From the NCBI GenBank assembly GCA_016721875.1, contig JADKHG010000001.1, forward strand, positions 62,001-126,000: DNA of 64,000 nt. The letters are read 5' to 3'. Below are positions 1 to 7,657 of this stretch, piece by piece. Made by a program: the position numbers and the translations under genes. Source of the stretch: Sphingomonadales bacterium (lineage in GTDB: Bacteria; Pseudomonadota; Alphaproteobacteria; Sphingomonadales; Sphingomonadaceae). A model generated the notes under the pieces. It saw only the letters and a program-made list of their open reading frames with translations. It searched no databases and was not told the DNA's origin. Each line of letters begins with the position of its first letter. The stretch's first letter is position 1.

Positions 1-1692
1 GCCGTTCGAACACCTCTCGCACCGCGCTCACCTGCCCTTTGCCGCCGTCGATCAGGACCAGATCAGGCCATTCGGGTTCGCGCTCCATATCCTCCCCGGA
101 ACGGGGAGGGGGACCGCGACGCACAGCGTCGGGGTGGTGGGGCACGAGCCGGTTCTCCTGCCCTTCGACGTCAAGCGGCTCTGCCTGTGCCTCTCCACCA
201 TCCTTCGGATGGTCCCCCTCCCCCGTTGGGGAAGGATTTAAGAGCCTTGCAAACCGCCGCTCCATCACCTCACGCATCATCGCATAGTCATCGTCGGTTG
301 CGGCCTGTTTGATATTCCATTTGCGATACTGGTTTTTGATAAAGCCTTCCGGCCCCGCAACCACCATCGCCCCAATGCGTTGGTTCCCTGGATATGACTG
401 TTGTCGTAAATCTCGATCCGTTGCGGCGGTTCGGCGAGTTCGAACAGGTCGGCGACCTCGCGCAGCAATTTGCCCTGCGTCGTTGTCTCGGCTAGTCGCC
501 GGTCGAGCGCCTCCTCGGCATTGCGCTTCGCCTGCGCGACCAGCTTTGTCCGGTCGCCGCGCTGCGGAAAAGTGACAGTCACTTTTTTGCCCAGACCTTC
601 GCCAAGCGCCTCGGCGAGAAGGTCCGCCTCGGGCAATTCACGGTCGAGCATTATCGTTGGCGCAGGCGGCACTTCGTCATAAAATTGCGCGAGAACGAGT
701 GTCAGCACTTCTTCCTCGGTCGCATCCTGTGTGTGCGCAGGGAAGAACGCACGGTGGCCCCAATTCTGCCCGCCGCGAATGAAGAAGGCCTGGATGCCGA
801 TCACCCCCTGCTTTTGCGCGAGTGCGAAAATATCGGCGTCGCCAATCCCGGCTGCGTTGATGGCTTGGCTTCCCTGAATGAAAGTCAGTGCCTTCAGCCG
901 GTCGCGCACCATTGCTGCGCGTTCGAAATCGAGCGCCTCTGCGGCCCCCTCCATCTCCTTAGCCAGCTTCGCCTGCACCGCGGTCGATTTGCCGCCGAGG
1001 AAGGCCTTGGCATCGGCCACCAGTTCGGCATAGCCCGCCTTGTCGATGCGATCAACGCAGGGGGCGGAACAGCGTTTGATCTGATAGAGCAAACAGGGCC
1101 GGTCGCGGTTGTTGAAGAAACTGTCGGAGCAGCTGCGCAGCAGGAACAACTTTTCGAGCGCGTTCAAGGTGACATTGACTGACCCGGCGCTGGCAAAGGG
1201 ACCATAATATTCGCCCTTATACCGCCGGGCACCGCGATGCTTCTGTATGCGCGGAAAATCATGATCGGCGCGCAGCAATATGAAGGGGAAGCTTTTGTCG
1301 TCGCGCAACAGAACGTTGTAGGCCGGGCGGTAACGCTTGATCAGCTGCGCCTCGAGCAACAGCGCTTCTGCCTCGCTATTGGTGGTGACAATCGTCATGC
1401 TGCGCGTCAGCGAGACCATCCGCCGTAACCGGTTGGGCAGCCGGTCAACCTGCGTATAATTGGTCACCCGGTTCTTGAGCGCCCTTGCCTTCCCCACATA
1501 AAGCACATCGCCGCGCGCATCGTGCATCCGGTAAACGCCGGGCTTCGCCGGCAGCGTCTTCAGCACATTGCGGATCGCCGCCACCCCGCCCTCCAGATCG
1601 GGCTGGTCCGCGCCGCGCACGGCATAGGTTTGCGCTTCCTCGTTGAAACGCGAGGCGGCGTTGGGAAGGTCTGGACGATCAGCTTTGGACAT
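1..1692 (-). CDS. uvrC: Excinuclease ABC subunit C, partial, with a frameshift and an in-frame repeat insertion
   Basis: UvrC makes the two incisions around a DNA lesion handed over by UvrAB. The N-terminal GIY-YIG nuclease is visible at about residues 50-130 (PGVYRMHD, LYVGKA), the UVR/UvrB-contact segment around EALDFERAAMVRDRL, and the start of the RNase H-like nuclease at EIYDNSHIQGTNALG. At the C run 370-373 one base is missing: upstream of it the frame reads YDNSHIQGTNALG, downstream the second frame continues AMVVAGPEGF and later DLVLIDGGKGQ to the window edge. About 49 codons between RRFARLL and EWPDLVLIDGGKG come from a palindromic repeat (90-236). The C-terminal HhH part lies outside the window. 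Start ATG at 1692, 45 bp from a divergent SDR gene. The shift looks like a sequencing error; the repeat insertion looks real because it keeps frame. Confidence 0.93.
90..236. repeat. GC-rich palindromic repeat element inside uvrC
   Basis: Both ends carry related inverted arms of about 26 nt (90-115 and 211-236) built on CCTCCCC...GGGGAGGGGGACC, each arm itself palindromic. Between them is a less symmetric core with a GGTGG/CCACC inverted pair. The length between the arm ends is 147 nt, a multiple of three, and it is read through in the uvrC frame as a Pro/Gly/Glu/Asp-rich stretch starting near NPSPTGEGD. The same kind of CTCCCC palindrome flanks the repeat at 54732-54870, so this is a member of a dispersed family, not uvrC sequence. 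Confidence 0.75.
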
Positions 1693-1737
1693 TGGGTTGC
1701 AATATGCTACTTAACTAGGGCGATGAGGAGAGCCTAG

Positions 1738-2460
1738 ATGCAACTGAATGGAAAGACCATATTATTGACCGGCGGTACCGATGGTATCGGACGAGAATTG
1801 GCGGCGCAATTGAAAGCCAAGGGTGCGGCGGTAATTGTTACGGGTCGGACGCCCGAACGGATTGAGGTCGCCAAGGCTGCAGGCTATGAGACGGTGATGG
1901 CGGACCTGTCGACAGCGGCGGGGGTGGAGGTTGTGCTGGCAGCTGTCACCGGGCGCGACATCGACATTTTAATCAACAATGCCGGCGTCGGCAGCGACCA
2001 TGATTTCCGCGATGTGGCACCCGATCTTGCCGACAATGACCGTTGCATTGCGCTCAATGTGAATGCGCCGATCCATTTGATCACACGGCTGATGGATCGC
2101 TTGAAATCGCGGCCCGAGGCGATGATTGTCAATGTCACCTCGGGATTGGCCATCGCCCCGCGCGCAGGCGGCCCCATCTATTGCGCGACCAAGGCGGCTT
2201 TGCGCAGCTACACGCTGGCACTGCGCGAGCAACTCAAGGGCAAGCGCATTCATGTGCTTGAGGTGTTGCCACCGGTTGTCGAAACCAAAATGACGGCGGG
2301 TCGCGGCAGCAAAAAAATGAGCGCGAAGGACTGCGCCGCGCAGATTGTCGATGCGATGGAGACCAACGCCAACGAAGCCAATGTCGGTATGGTGAAGATT
2401 TTGCGGGCTGTTTACAGCCTGTCACCTGCGCTGGCGCGACGGATCATGATCGGGTTTTGA
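1738..2460 (+). CDS. Short-chain dehydrogenase/reductase (DltE-like)
   Basis: A 240-residue classical SDR. The NAD(P)-binding motif TGGTDGIG sits at residues 11-18, the NNAG motif in ILINNAGVG near 80, the catalytic Ser in the NVTSG strand near 130 and the YxxxK pair in YCATK. The overall pattern (LNGKTILLTGGTDGIG start, LEVLPPVVETKM after the active site) fits the DltE/YciK-like oxidoreductases; the substrate cannot be told from the sequence. It is divergent from uvrC and ends at a hairpin-rich intergenic region that separates it from the convergent ATP synthase operon. Confidence 0.85.
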   Translation: MQLNGKTILLTGGTDGIGRELAAQLKAKGAAVIVTGRTPERIEVAKAAGYETVMADLSTAAGVEVVLAAVTGRDIDILINNAGVGSDHDFRDVAPDLADNDRCIALNVNAPIHLITRLMDRLKSRPEAMIVNVTSGLAIAPRAGGPIYCATKAALRSYTLALREQLKGKRIHVLEVLPPVVETKMTAGRGSKKMSAKDCAAQIVDAMETNANEANVGMVKILRAVYSLSPALARRIMIGF

Positions 2461-2640
2461 GCCCCTTCTCCCATTGGGAGAAGGATATGAAGCCTTGCAA
2501 GCTTGCTTGTTAGGCGGAGTTGGATGAGGGGTTCCGGGCTATCGATGGCGCACATCCCCTCACCCAGCTACAACTAAGCCCTGAACCTTTCGGTTCAGGG
2601 CCAAGTTTTCGCAACCCTCTCCCGACGGGAGAGGGAAATA
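2461..2640. repeat. Hairpin-rich intergenic repeat between convergent genes
   Basis: No gene. Three perfect hairpins are visible: 2464-2484 (9-bp stem CCTTCTCCC, loop ATT), 2578-2601 (10-bp stem GCCCTGAACC, loop TTTC) and 2615-2635 (9-bp stem CCCTCTCCC, loop GAC). The outer two are related to each other and frame a core containing the third and an imperfect GGATGAGGGG/CATCCCCTCA pair, the same architecture as the element at 54732-54870. The region lies between the stop of an SDR gene on the plus strand and the stop of the ATP synthase b gene on the minus strand, so it probably also terminates both transcripts. Confidence 0.7.
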
Positions 2641-3258
2641 TCAATTCAGCTTGGCAATCGTAGCGTCAACCAGACCGGCATCGGTCTTCGCATCGTGATG
2701 CGCGGCGATCAGTTGCGCAGCAGCGGCAGCGGCAGCGCTTGCCGCCTTTGCACGCACATCAGCGACAGCGGCGCGTTCAGCGGCAGCAATTTTTTCTTCC
2801 GCGGCCTTCGAACGGCGCGCGATCAGCGCGGTTGCATCGTCCTTTGCCTTGGCGACAATGGCTTTTGCTTCTTCCTCGGCATGGGCTTTCATCGCCTCTG
2901 CATCGGCTGCTGCAGCTTTCGCCTTGGCTTCATATTCGGCCTTGATGGCTTCGGCTTCCTTGCGGAGGTTTGTTGCCTGATCGAGTTGAGCCTTGATGCC
3001 AGCAATCTGCTGATCCAATATTCCGCCGACCATGGCCGGAATTTTCTTCCAGATGGCAAAGCCGATGACGACCAGCATTGCCAGCGCCACCCACATCGGA
3101 GCGTCCATGCCCCATGCGGCAGGAGCGGCATGAGCTTCCCCGCCACCATGCGCCTCGGTCGAGGCATGGGTGTCGGCCACGGGTGCGCCGTCAACGGTGC
3201 TGTCTTCGATGACGGCCTTTTCCTTGGCCATGGCATCGGGATGCGCTGCATTAGACAT
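2641..3258 (-). CDS. atpF: ATP synthase Fo subunit b
   Basis: Peripheral-stalk subunit of the Fo motor. The 205-residue protein has an N-terminal extension of about 50 residues rich in Ala, His and Gly (for example EAHGGGEAHAAP), one membrane helix (MWVALAMLVVIGFAIWKKIPAMV), and a long Ala/Lys/Glu-rich coiled coil ending in the delta-binding region. It is longer than the usual ~160 residues because of the N-terminal extension. The start overlaps the end of the b' gene by 8 nt (3251-3258), indicating coupled translation. Last gene of the Fo operon in the window. Confidence 0.9.
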   Translation of the reverse strand: MSNAAHPDAMAKEKAVIEDSTVDGAPVADTHASTEAHGGGEAHAAPAAWGMDAPMWVALAMLVVIGFAIWKKIPAMVGGILDQQIAGIKAQLDQATNLRKEAEAIKAEYEAKAKAAAADAEAMKAHAEEEAKAIVAKAKDDATALIARRSKAAEEKIAAAERAAVADVRAKAASAAAAAAAQLIAAHHDAKTDAGLVDATIAKLN

Positions 3259-3744
3259 TGGACAGGGCTGCCTTTGCTGCCGATGCGGCCTGCGCCGCGC
3301 TTACCTTTGCGCCTGAGACCTTCGCGACAATATCCGCCGCAGCCTCTGCCGTCACTTTCTCGATACCGTCCATCGCCTTGGCGCGTGCCTTGGCAAGATC
3401 GGTTTCGGCGGATGCCAGCTTGGCTGAGATTTCCGCGTCGGCCTTTGCCAAACGGGCTTCGGCATCCTTGGCACCTTTGCCTTGGCCGCTGCGGCCTTGG
3501 CTTGGGCTTCGCCGCGAGCGGTGTTCAGGGCATCGCTGCCGCCCGACACAAAACTGTCAGCCTCGGCCCGTGCGCGTTCGGCGGCGGCCAGATCATCTGC
3601 GATCTTGCGACCGCGGGCGTCCACATTGGCGTCGATCTTGGTCACCATGCCGCGACCAATGACAAAATAGAGGAAGGCAAAAACCAACAGCAGCCAGAAA
3701 AACTGCGAGACATAGGTTTCCAGTATTTGCGCAATTTGAGGCAT
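3251..3744 (-). CDS. ATP synthase Fo subunit b', with a frameshift
   Basis: Second stalk subunit, typical of alphaproteobacteria and phototrophs where b and b' form a heterodimer. The N-terminal part MPQIAQILETYVSQFFWLLL has the membrane helix and the conserved GRGMVTKIDANVDARGRKIADDL follow-on. Near 3474 the reading frame changes: the first frame degenerates into a Pro/Arg-rich tail while the second frame gives AKADAEISAKLASAETDLAKAR down to the stop at 3251. Restoring one base in the CC at 3474-3475 yields one continuous protein of about 164 residues. I treat the gene as intact and the shift as probable sequence error. Confidence 0.88.
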
Positions 3745-3787
3745 GGGTTCCGCTCGACTTGGAGGGTAAAATCAAAAAGGAAGTGGC

Positions 3788-3809
3788 CCCCGGCGTCGAT
3801 GCGCCGGGG
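3788..3809 (-). promoter_or_regulatory. GC-rich hairpin between atpE and the b' gene
   Basis: On the minus-strand transcript an 8-bp perfect stem (CCCCGGCG with CGCCGGGG, 6-nt loop) follows the atpE stop by about 20 nt and is followed, after a few bases, by a T-rich stretch. It sits exactly where the highly expressed c subunit gene must be separated from the single- or double-copy stalk genes. It could be a partial terminator or an RNA-stabilising 3' end; the sequence does not decide between these. Confidence 0.6.
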
Positions 3810-3828
3810 TGTCCTCCCCTAAAACGCT

Positions 3829-4056
3829 TTACGCAACGAAGATCAGGATCATCGCGACGACGAACGCGAGCAGACCGAGAAGTTCGGCAGCTGCGAAGCC
3901 GATGAAGAGGCGACCCTGCTGGCTGTCAGCAGCCGCCGGATTGCGCAGCGCGCCCTGAAGGAACGAACCGAAGACGTTACCAACGCCGCCAGCTGCGAGG
4001 CCTGCACCAATTGCTGCGAGACCGGCACCGATCAATTTTGCTGCTTCTGCTTCCAT
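3829..4056 (-). CDS. atpE: ATP synthase Fo subunit c
   Basis: 75-residue proteolipid that forms the rotating ring. Two membrane helices are joined by the polar loop (ALRNPAAADSQQ), with the glycine-rich first helix (AGLAAIGAGLAAGGVG) that packs the ring. The proton-binding carboxylate is Glu58 in FAAAELLGLLAFVV. Length and layout are normal. It lies between atpB (42 nt upstream) and the b' gene, with an intercistronic hairpin downstream. Confidence 0.97.
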   Translation of the reverse strand: MEAEAAKLIGAGLAAIGAGLAAGGVGNVFGSFLQGALRNPAAADSQQGRLFIGFAAAELLGLLAFVVAMILIFVA

Positions 4057-4098
4057 GATATAAACTCCTGTTAAAACTCAAACTCGGTTGGATAAAAC

Positions 4099-4884
4099 TC
4101 AGTGAAGATTGACCGCGTCGTTAATGTAGAGCGAGGTCAAAAGGGCAAAGACATAGGCCTGGATCGCGCACACCAGCAGTTCCAGCAGGGTGATGCCGAT
4201 CATCAGAATGAACGAAGGCAGGCTGACCACCGGGGCTACCCATGCGGCCTCTGCATTCAGACCATTGATCACAAAGCCTGCCAGCACCTTCATCAGCACG
4301 TGCCCAGCGGTCATGGCGACGAAAAGACGCAGCGCGAGGCTGAACGGGCGGATCAGGAACGAGAATAGCTCGATGAACGGTATCAACCACAGCAGCCACC
4401 AGGGTGTGCCGTGCGGAACAAACAAGCTGAAAAAGTGAAAGCCATGCTTCCAAAGGCCGACGACCAGCACCGTGCCAAAGCTCAACACAGCAAGCACTGC
4501 GGTTACGGTCAAATGGCTGGTGACGGTGAAGCTGTGGACGCCCGGAACGATACCAAAGGGCATCATCCCCATGAAGTTCGCAAACAGGATGAACATGAAG
4601 AGCGAGAAGACCAAAGGCACATATTTCTTGCCTTCAGGTCCGATGCTCGAGCTCATCATATTGTTGATAAAACCGGTGACATATTCGGTCGCCATCTGCC
4701 AGCGGCCGGGAACCAGTTCGCGCTTCATTCCGCCAAGCATGAACAGCCAGATCGCGCCAAGAACGACGATCATGAACAGCGAGCTATTGGTGAAAGAGAT
4801 GTCGTAACCGAACAATTCCAGCTTCGCCAAAGGCTCGATCTGGAACTGGTGCATCGGATCGATTTTGCCGCCTTCGCCTGCCAC
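4099..4884 (-). CDS. atpB: ATP synthase Fo subunit a
   Basis: Membrane stator subunit carrying the proton half-channels. The 261-residue protein starts MAGEGGKIDPMHQFQIEPL, shows five to six hydrophobic helices, and contains the essential Arg in the helix IRPFSLALRLFVAMTAGHV plus the C-terminal helix LLELLVCAIQAYVFALLTSLY. Order atpI-atpB-atpE-b'-b matches alphaproteobacterial Fo operons, in which the F1 genes sit elsewhere. Confidence 0.97.
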   Translation of the reverse strand: MAGEGGKIDPMHQFQIEPLAKLELFGYDISFTNSSLFMIVVLGAIWLFMLGGMKRELVPGRWQMATEYVTGFINNMMSSSIGPEGKKYVPLVFSLFMFILFANFMGMMPFGIVPGVHSFTVTSHLTVTAVLAVLSFGTVLVVGLWKHGFHFFSLFVPHGTPWWLLWLIPFIELFSFLIRPFSLALRLFVAMTAGHVLMKVLAGFVINGLNAEAAWVAPVVSLPSFILMIGITLLELLVCAIQAYVFALLTSLYINDAVNLH

Positions 4885-4952
4885 GATACTGAACCCCGTT
4901 CATGCCAAAAGCCCCGCAATCGGGGCGATAATATACGACCAAAGCGCCCGAA

Positions 4953-5270
4953 CTATTCCGGGCGCTCTTGAGAAATCTTATAGATATTCCTGAAGGCGAC
5001 TGCGATGCCCAAAAACATGCAAACCAACAGGAGCGCTGGCGTGGTCTCGAAAAACCGGTCAAACAACCAGCCTATCAAAGCTCCACCCGCAGGACCGGCG
5101 CTCAGCTCGGTCAAGACCCGGTTCCCCTGCCGCATTCCTTTGGCCGGGGGCACGTCCTGCCCAGTGCGTTCTGCCTCGGCCTTCCGGACCTTTTTCAGCT
5201 GCATGTCTAACGAATCGAGCCGAGGGTCTTTTTTGCCGTTGCCATCCTGCGCGGAATTATCGGAAGCCAT
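4953..5270 (-). CDS. atpI: AtpZ/AtpI-family Fo-associated protein
   Basis: 105-residue protein at the head of the Fo operon. A hydrophilic, charged N-terminal half (LDSLDMQLKKVRKAEAERTG) is followed by two membrane helices (AGGALIGWLFDRFFETTPALLLVCMFLGIAVAFRNIYK). This is the pattern of the small AtpI/AtpZ (ATPase gene 1) proteins that help assemble the c ring and have been linked to magnesium or calcium. The RBS lies in a weakly purine-rich leader (AGGAGGAATTGC just upstream of ATG 5270). Confidence 0.85.
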   Translation of the reverse strand: MASDNSAQDGNGKKDPRLDSLDMQLKKVRKAEAERTGQDVPPAKGMRQGNRVLTELSAGPAGGALIGWLFDRFFETTPALLLVCMFLGIAVAFRNIYKISQERPE

Positions 5271-5409
5271 GCAATTCCTCCTGTTTCAAACGGGGAGAAC
5301 CGCCAAGACTCCGGGTCACCCCGCCAAGGCAGGGGCGCTTTAGGAGAGCATCAATGTGAAGTCAACTGGCGCAAAAACAAATCCGCCCGATCAGGTTTAG
5401 CGTCAGGGC

Positions 5410-7494
5410 CTAGAGTATGAAATCCGCCGCCGTCAGCACTTGCGCGCCTGCACCTTGCAGCAAAATGTGCATGTCGGCCACGCCATCGCCATTGACATCC
5501 GCCTCCACCCGAAGATCGGCACCAAGGTCCACCCAGCGAATCTGGGCAACACCAGTATTGGTGAATGCCAATGTGTCGACAAATAGGAAGGCCTGATCAC
5601 CCACAGTAAGCGGATCCGGATCTATCAACAGAAAATTCAGTTTGTCAGTGCCACTCAGAAAATCGGTAATCCGGTCGGCATTGGCTCCAAGGCCGCTGTC
5701 GCTATCGGAGAAATAGCGGAACTGGTCCGCACCCGAGCCGCCGGTCAATATGTCAGCGCCGCCCAGACTCATGATCTTGTCATTGCCGACCTGGCCATTG
5801 ATCGTATCCACACCATTGCTGCCGCGGATCTGATCAACGCCATCGCCGCCATTTACGGTGTTGCCGGTGGACGTGCCCAATCCCAGCTTTATGATATCGA
5901 TACCACTGGTGCCATTCACCACCGTTGTCGCACCACTGGCAAAGTTCATCCCCGAAGCCAGGAAATTGACGCTCGCTGTCATATTGACCGTAATAGAACC
6001 TGTACCACTCAGAGCTGTGTTGCTGGCAAGGCCTGTGGCAAATTGTGCCCCCGTTAAGATTATATTGGCTCCACCAAACAGAATAATCGCCTCAATCGAA
6101 CTGATGCCGCCAACCGAAATAGAACCACCGATGAGTTGAAGCGTATCGGTATCGGCCCCGCCATGTACAAACGACCCGCTATTGGCCAACGCAAGTGTGA
6201 TAATATCGTCGCCATTGCCACCGTTGATGGTATCAATGCCTCCTCCTCCGCTCAGCACATCATTACCATCGAGTCCGTTGATCGTTTCACCCGCCTCGGT
6301 CGCATAGATGCCGTCGAAGGAATTGCTGCCGTTGATCTGGATCTGGTCAACCCCTGCTGTCCAGTTGACGAATGAAAGATAGATCATGTCCGCCGACCCC
6401 GTTATGTTGAAGACGACTTGATCCGCGCCGCTTGTACCTTCGATAATACCTGTTCCGCCAAAACCGCCAGAGTTAACCGAGCCCGAAATGGTCAGGTTCA
6501 GCGTCCCGCTGGATGACCGGATCCTGCCGTCAAGATTATAGACCAAGCCATTGTTGATGACAGTGGCAAAGCCGGACGTGTCAATTATTCCGCCTTCGGT
6601 CAGAGCGAGGCGATCGCCGAAATTATCGCTGGGCTGGCTGAAAAGATTTGCCGCAACATAGGCTGAGCCCAGCCGCAGCGTTCCGCCAGAAACTCCAAAA
6701 CTCGATCGCGTTGCATTATGGGTGATCGATCCAAAGTTCGCGACGATAGTTCCGTTGTTGCCAAAGCTGCCAAAGGTCATCGTTCCTTGCGAATCATGAT
6801 TGAGCGCGCCAGTCAGCATCATCGTTGTGCCAGTTGCCGCCACGATCTGCCCCGAACCGTCGTTGCCGACCGCCAAGCTGCCCGTGCGAAAATCATTGTC
6901 GATTGTGCCTGCCGAGAGAAACATCGCGTTGAACGCAATCGTTACCGATCCCGATCCAAGCGACGCATCGCCCGCAACGTCCAGCAGCCCGTCGTAAATT
7001 ACAATCCCGCCGGTAAAGCTATTAGTGCCATTGAGTTCAAGGATTCCATTCCCCGACTTTAGCAACTGGCCACTTCCCGAAACATCCAGATCAAAGCGGG
7101 TTGTTGTCCCGGAATTGACGGTAGTGACAAAAAGATCATCATCCAGCCGCATGATCAGCCCGGATGCTGATGAAAACACGGTTGGGCCGCCGCCGGCCAA
7201 GGTATCTACGGTCAAAATTGCATAGGGATTGTAATTGTTGTTATTAAAAACAAGCGTACCCACCCCGGTTCCGCTGTCCACAGCGGAGCCACGGATCAGT
7301 ATACCGCTTGTACCCGTGCCGGTTATGAACATCCGGCCGATAGTGATGTCCAGATTCTCGGGTACGCCAATAGTTAGCGTGCCGCCGTTTGAACTGATCG
7401 GGAAGTCCGCAAGTGCACCAATCGAATCCGGCACCGCACCCGACCAGTTGGCTGCGTTGGTCCAGGTTCCGTTATCGCCGATCCATATGGGCAC
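5410..7494 (-). CDS. Secreted beta-helix protein with PATR and RTX repeats (paralogue 1)
   Basis: 694 residues, GTG start at 7494 preceded by GGAAGGAGAG. No N-terminal signal peptide is visible. The N-terminus has the G-x-WT-x-AANWSG motif common in beta-helix adhesins; an autotransporter-associated beta strand (PATR) repeat is at about 138-182 (SGSGQLLKSGNGILELNG); Gly/Asp RTX nonapeptides are at about 403-432 and 548-590 (GGGGIDTINGGNGDD, GGADILTGGSGAD); the C-terminus (590-694) resembles the serralysin/M10 C-terminal domain that serves as a type I secretion signal. Predicted calcium-binding extracellular protein exported by a type I system not in this window; no enzymatic domain seen. A paralogue lies immediately upstream. 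Confidence 0.8.
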   Translation of the reverse strand: MPIWIGDNGTWTNAANWSGAVPDSIGALADFPISSNGGTLTIGVPENLDITIGRMFITGTGTSGILIRGSAVDSGTGVGTLVFNNNNYNPYAILTVDTLAGGGPTVFSSASGLIMRLDDDLFVTTVNSGTTTRFDLDVSGSGQLLKSGNGILELNGTNSFTGGIVIYDGLLDVAGDASLGSGSVTIAFNAMFLSAGTIDNDFRTGSLAVGNDGSGQIVAATGTTMMLTGALNHDSQGTMTFGSFGNNGTIVANFGSITHNATRSSFGVSGGTLRLGSAYVAANLFSQPSDNFGDRLALTEGGIIDTSGFATVINNGLVYNLDGRIRSSSGTLNLTISGSVNSGGFGGTGIIEGTSGADQVVFNITGSADMIYLSFVNWTAGVDQIQINGSNSFDGIYATEAGETINGLDGNDVLSGGGGIDTINGGNGDDIITLALANSGSFVHGGADTDTLQLIGGSISVGGISSIEAIILFGGANIILTGAQFATGLASNTALSGTGSITVNMTASVNFLASGMNFASGATTVVNGTSGIDIIKLGLGTSTGNTVNGGDGVDQIRGSNGVDTINGQVGNDKIMSLGGADILTGGSGADQFRYFSDSDSGLGANADRITDFLSGTDKLNFLLIDPDPLTVGDQAFLFVDTLAFTNTGVAQIRWVDLGADLRVEADVNGDGVADMHILLQGAGAQVLTAADFIL

Positions 7495-7657
7495 AATCGC
7501 TCTCCTTCCAACAAGCCGAAACTAAACAGGAGCGACCCTGAGTTGGTACGGAAATGCCAACTTGCGCAAATATTTACGCGAGCAAAAAGGCAGCGTCAAC
7601 CTAAAGATTGTGTTGCAATGTTTATACCCCGTTTTGTGCGAACTCAAACGGTGTGCG

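Noticed and set aside
2695..3822. 375-codon open frame on the plus strand
   Set aside because: It is antisense to the atpF genes, its product is Cys/Arg/Gly-rich with no recognisable domain, and it arises from the codon bias of the real genes.
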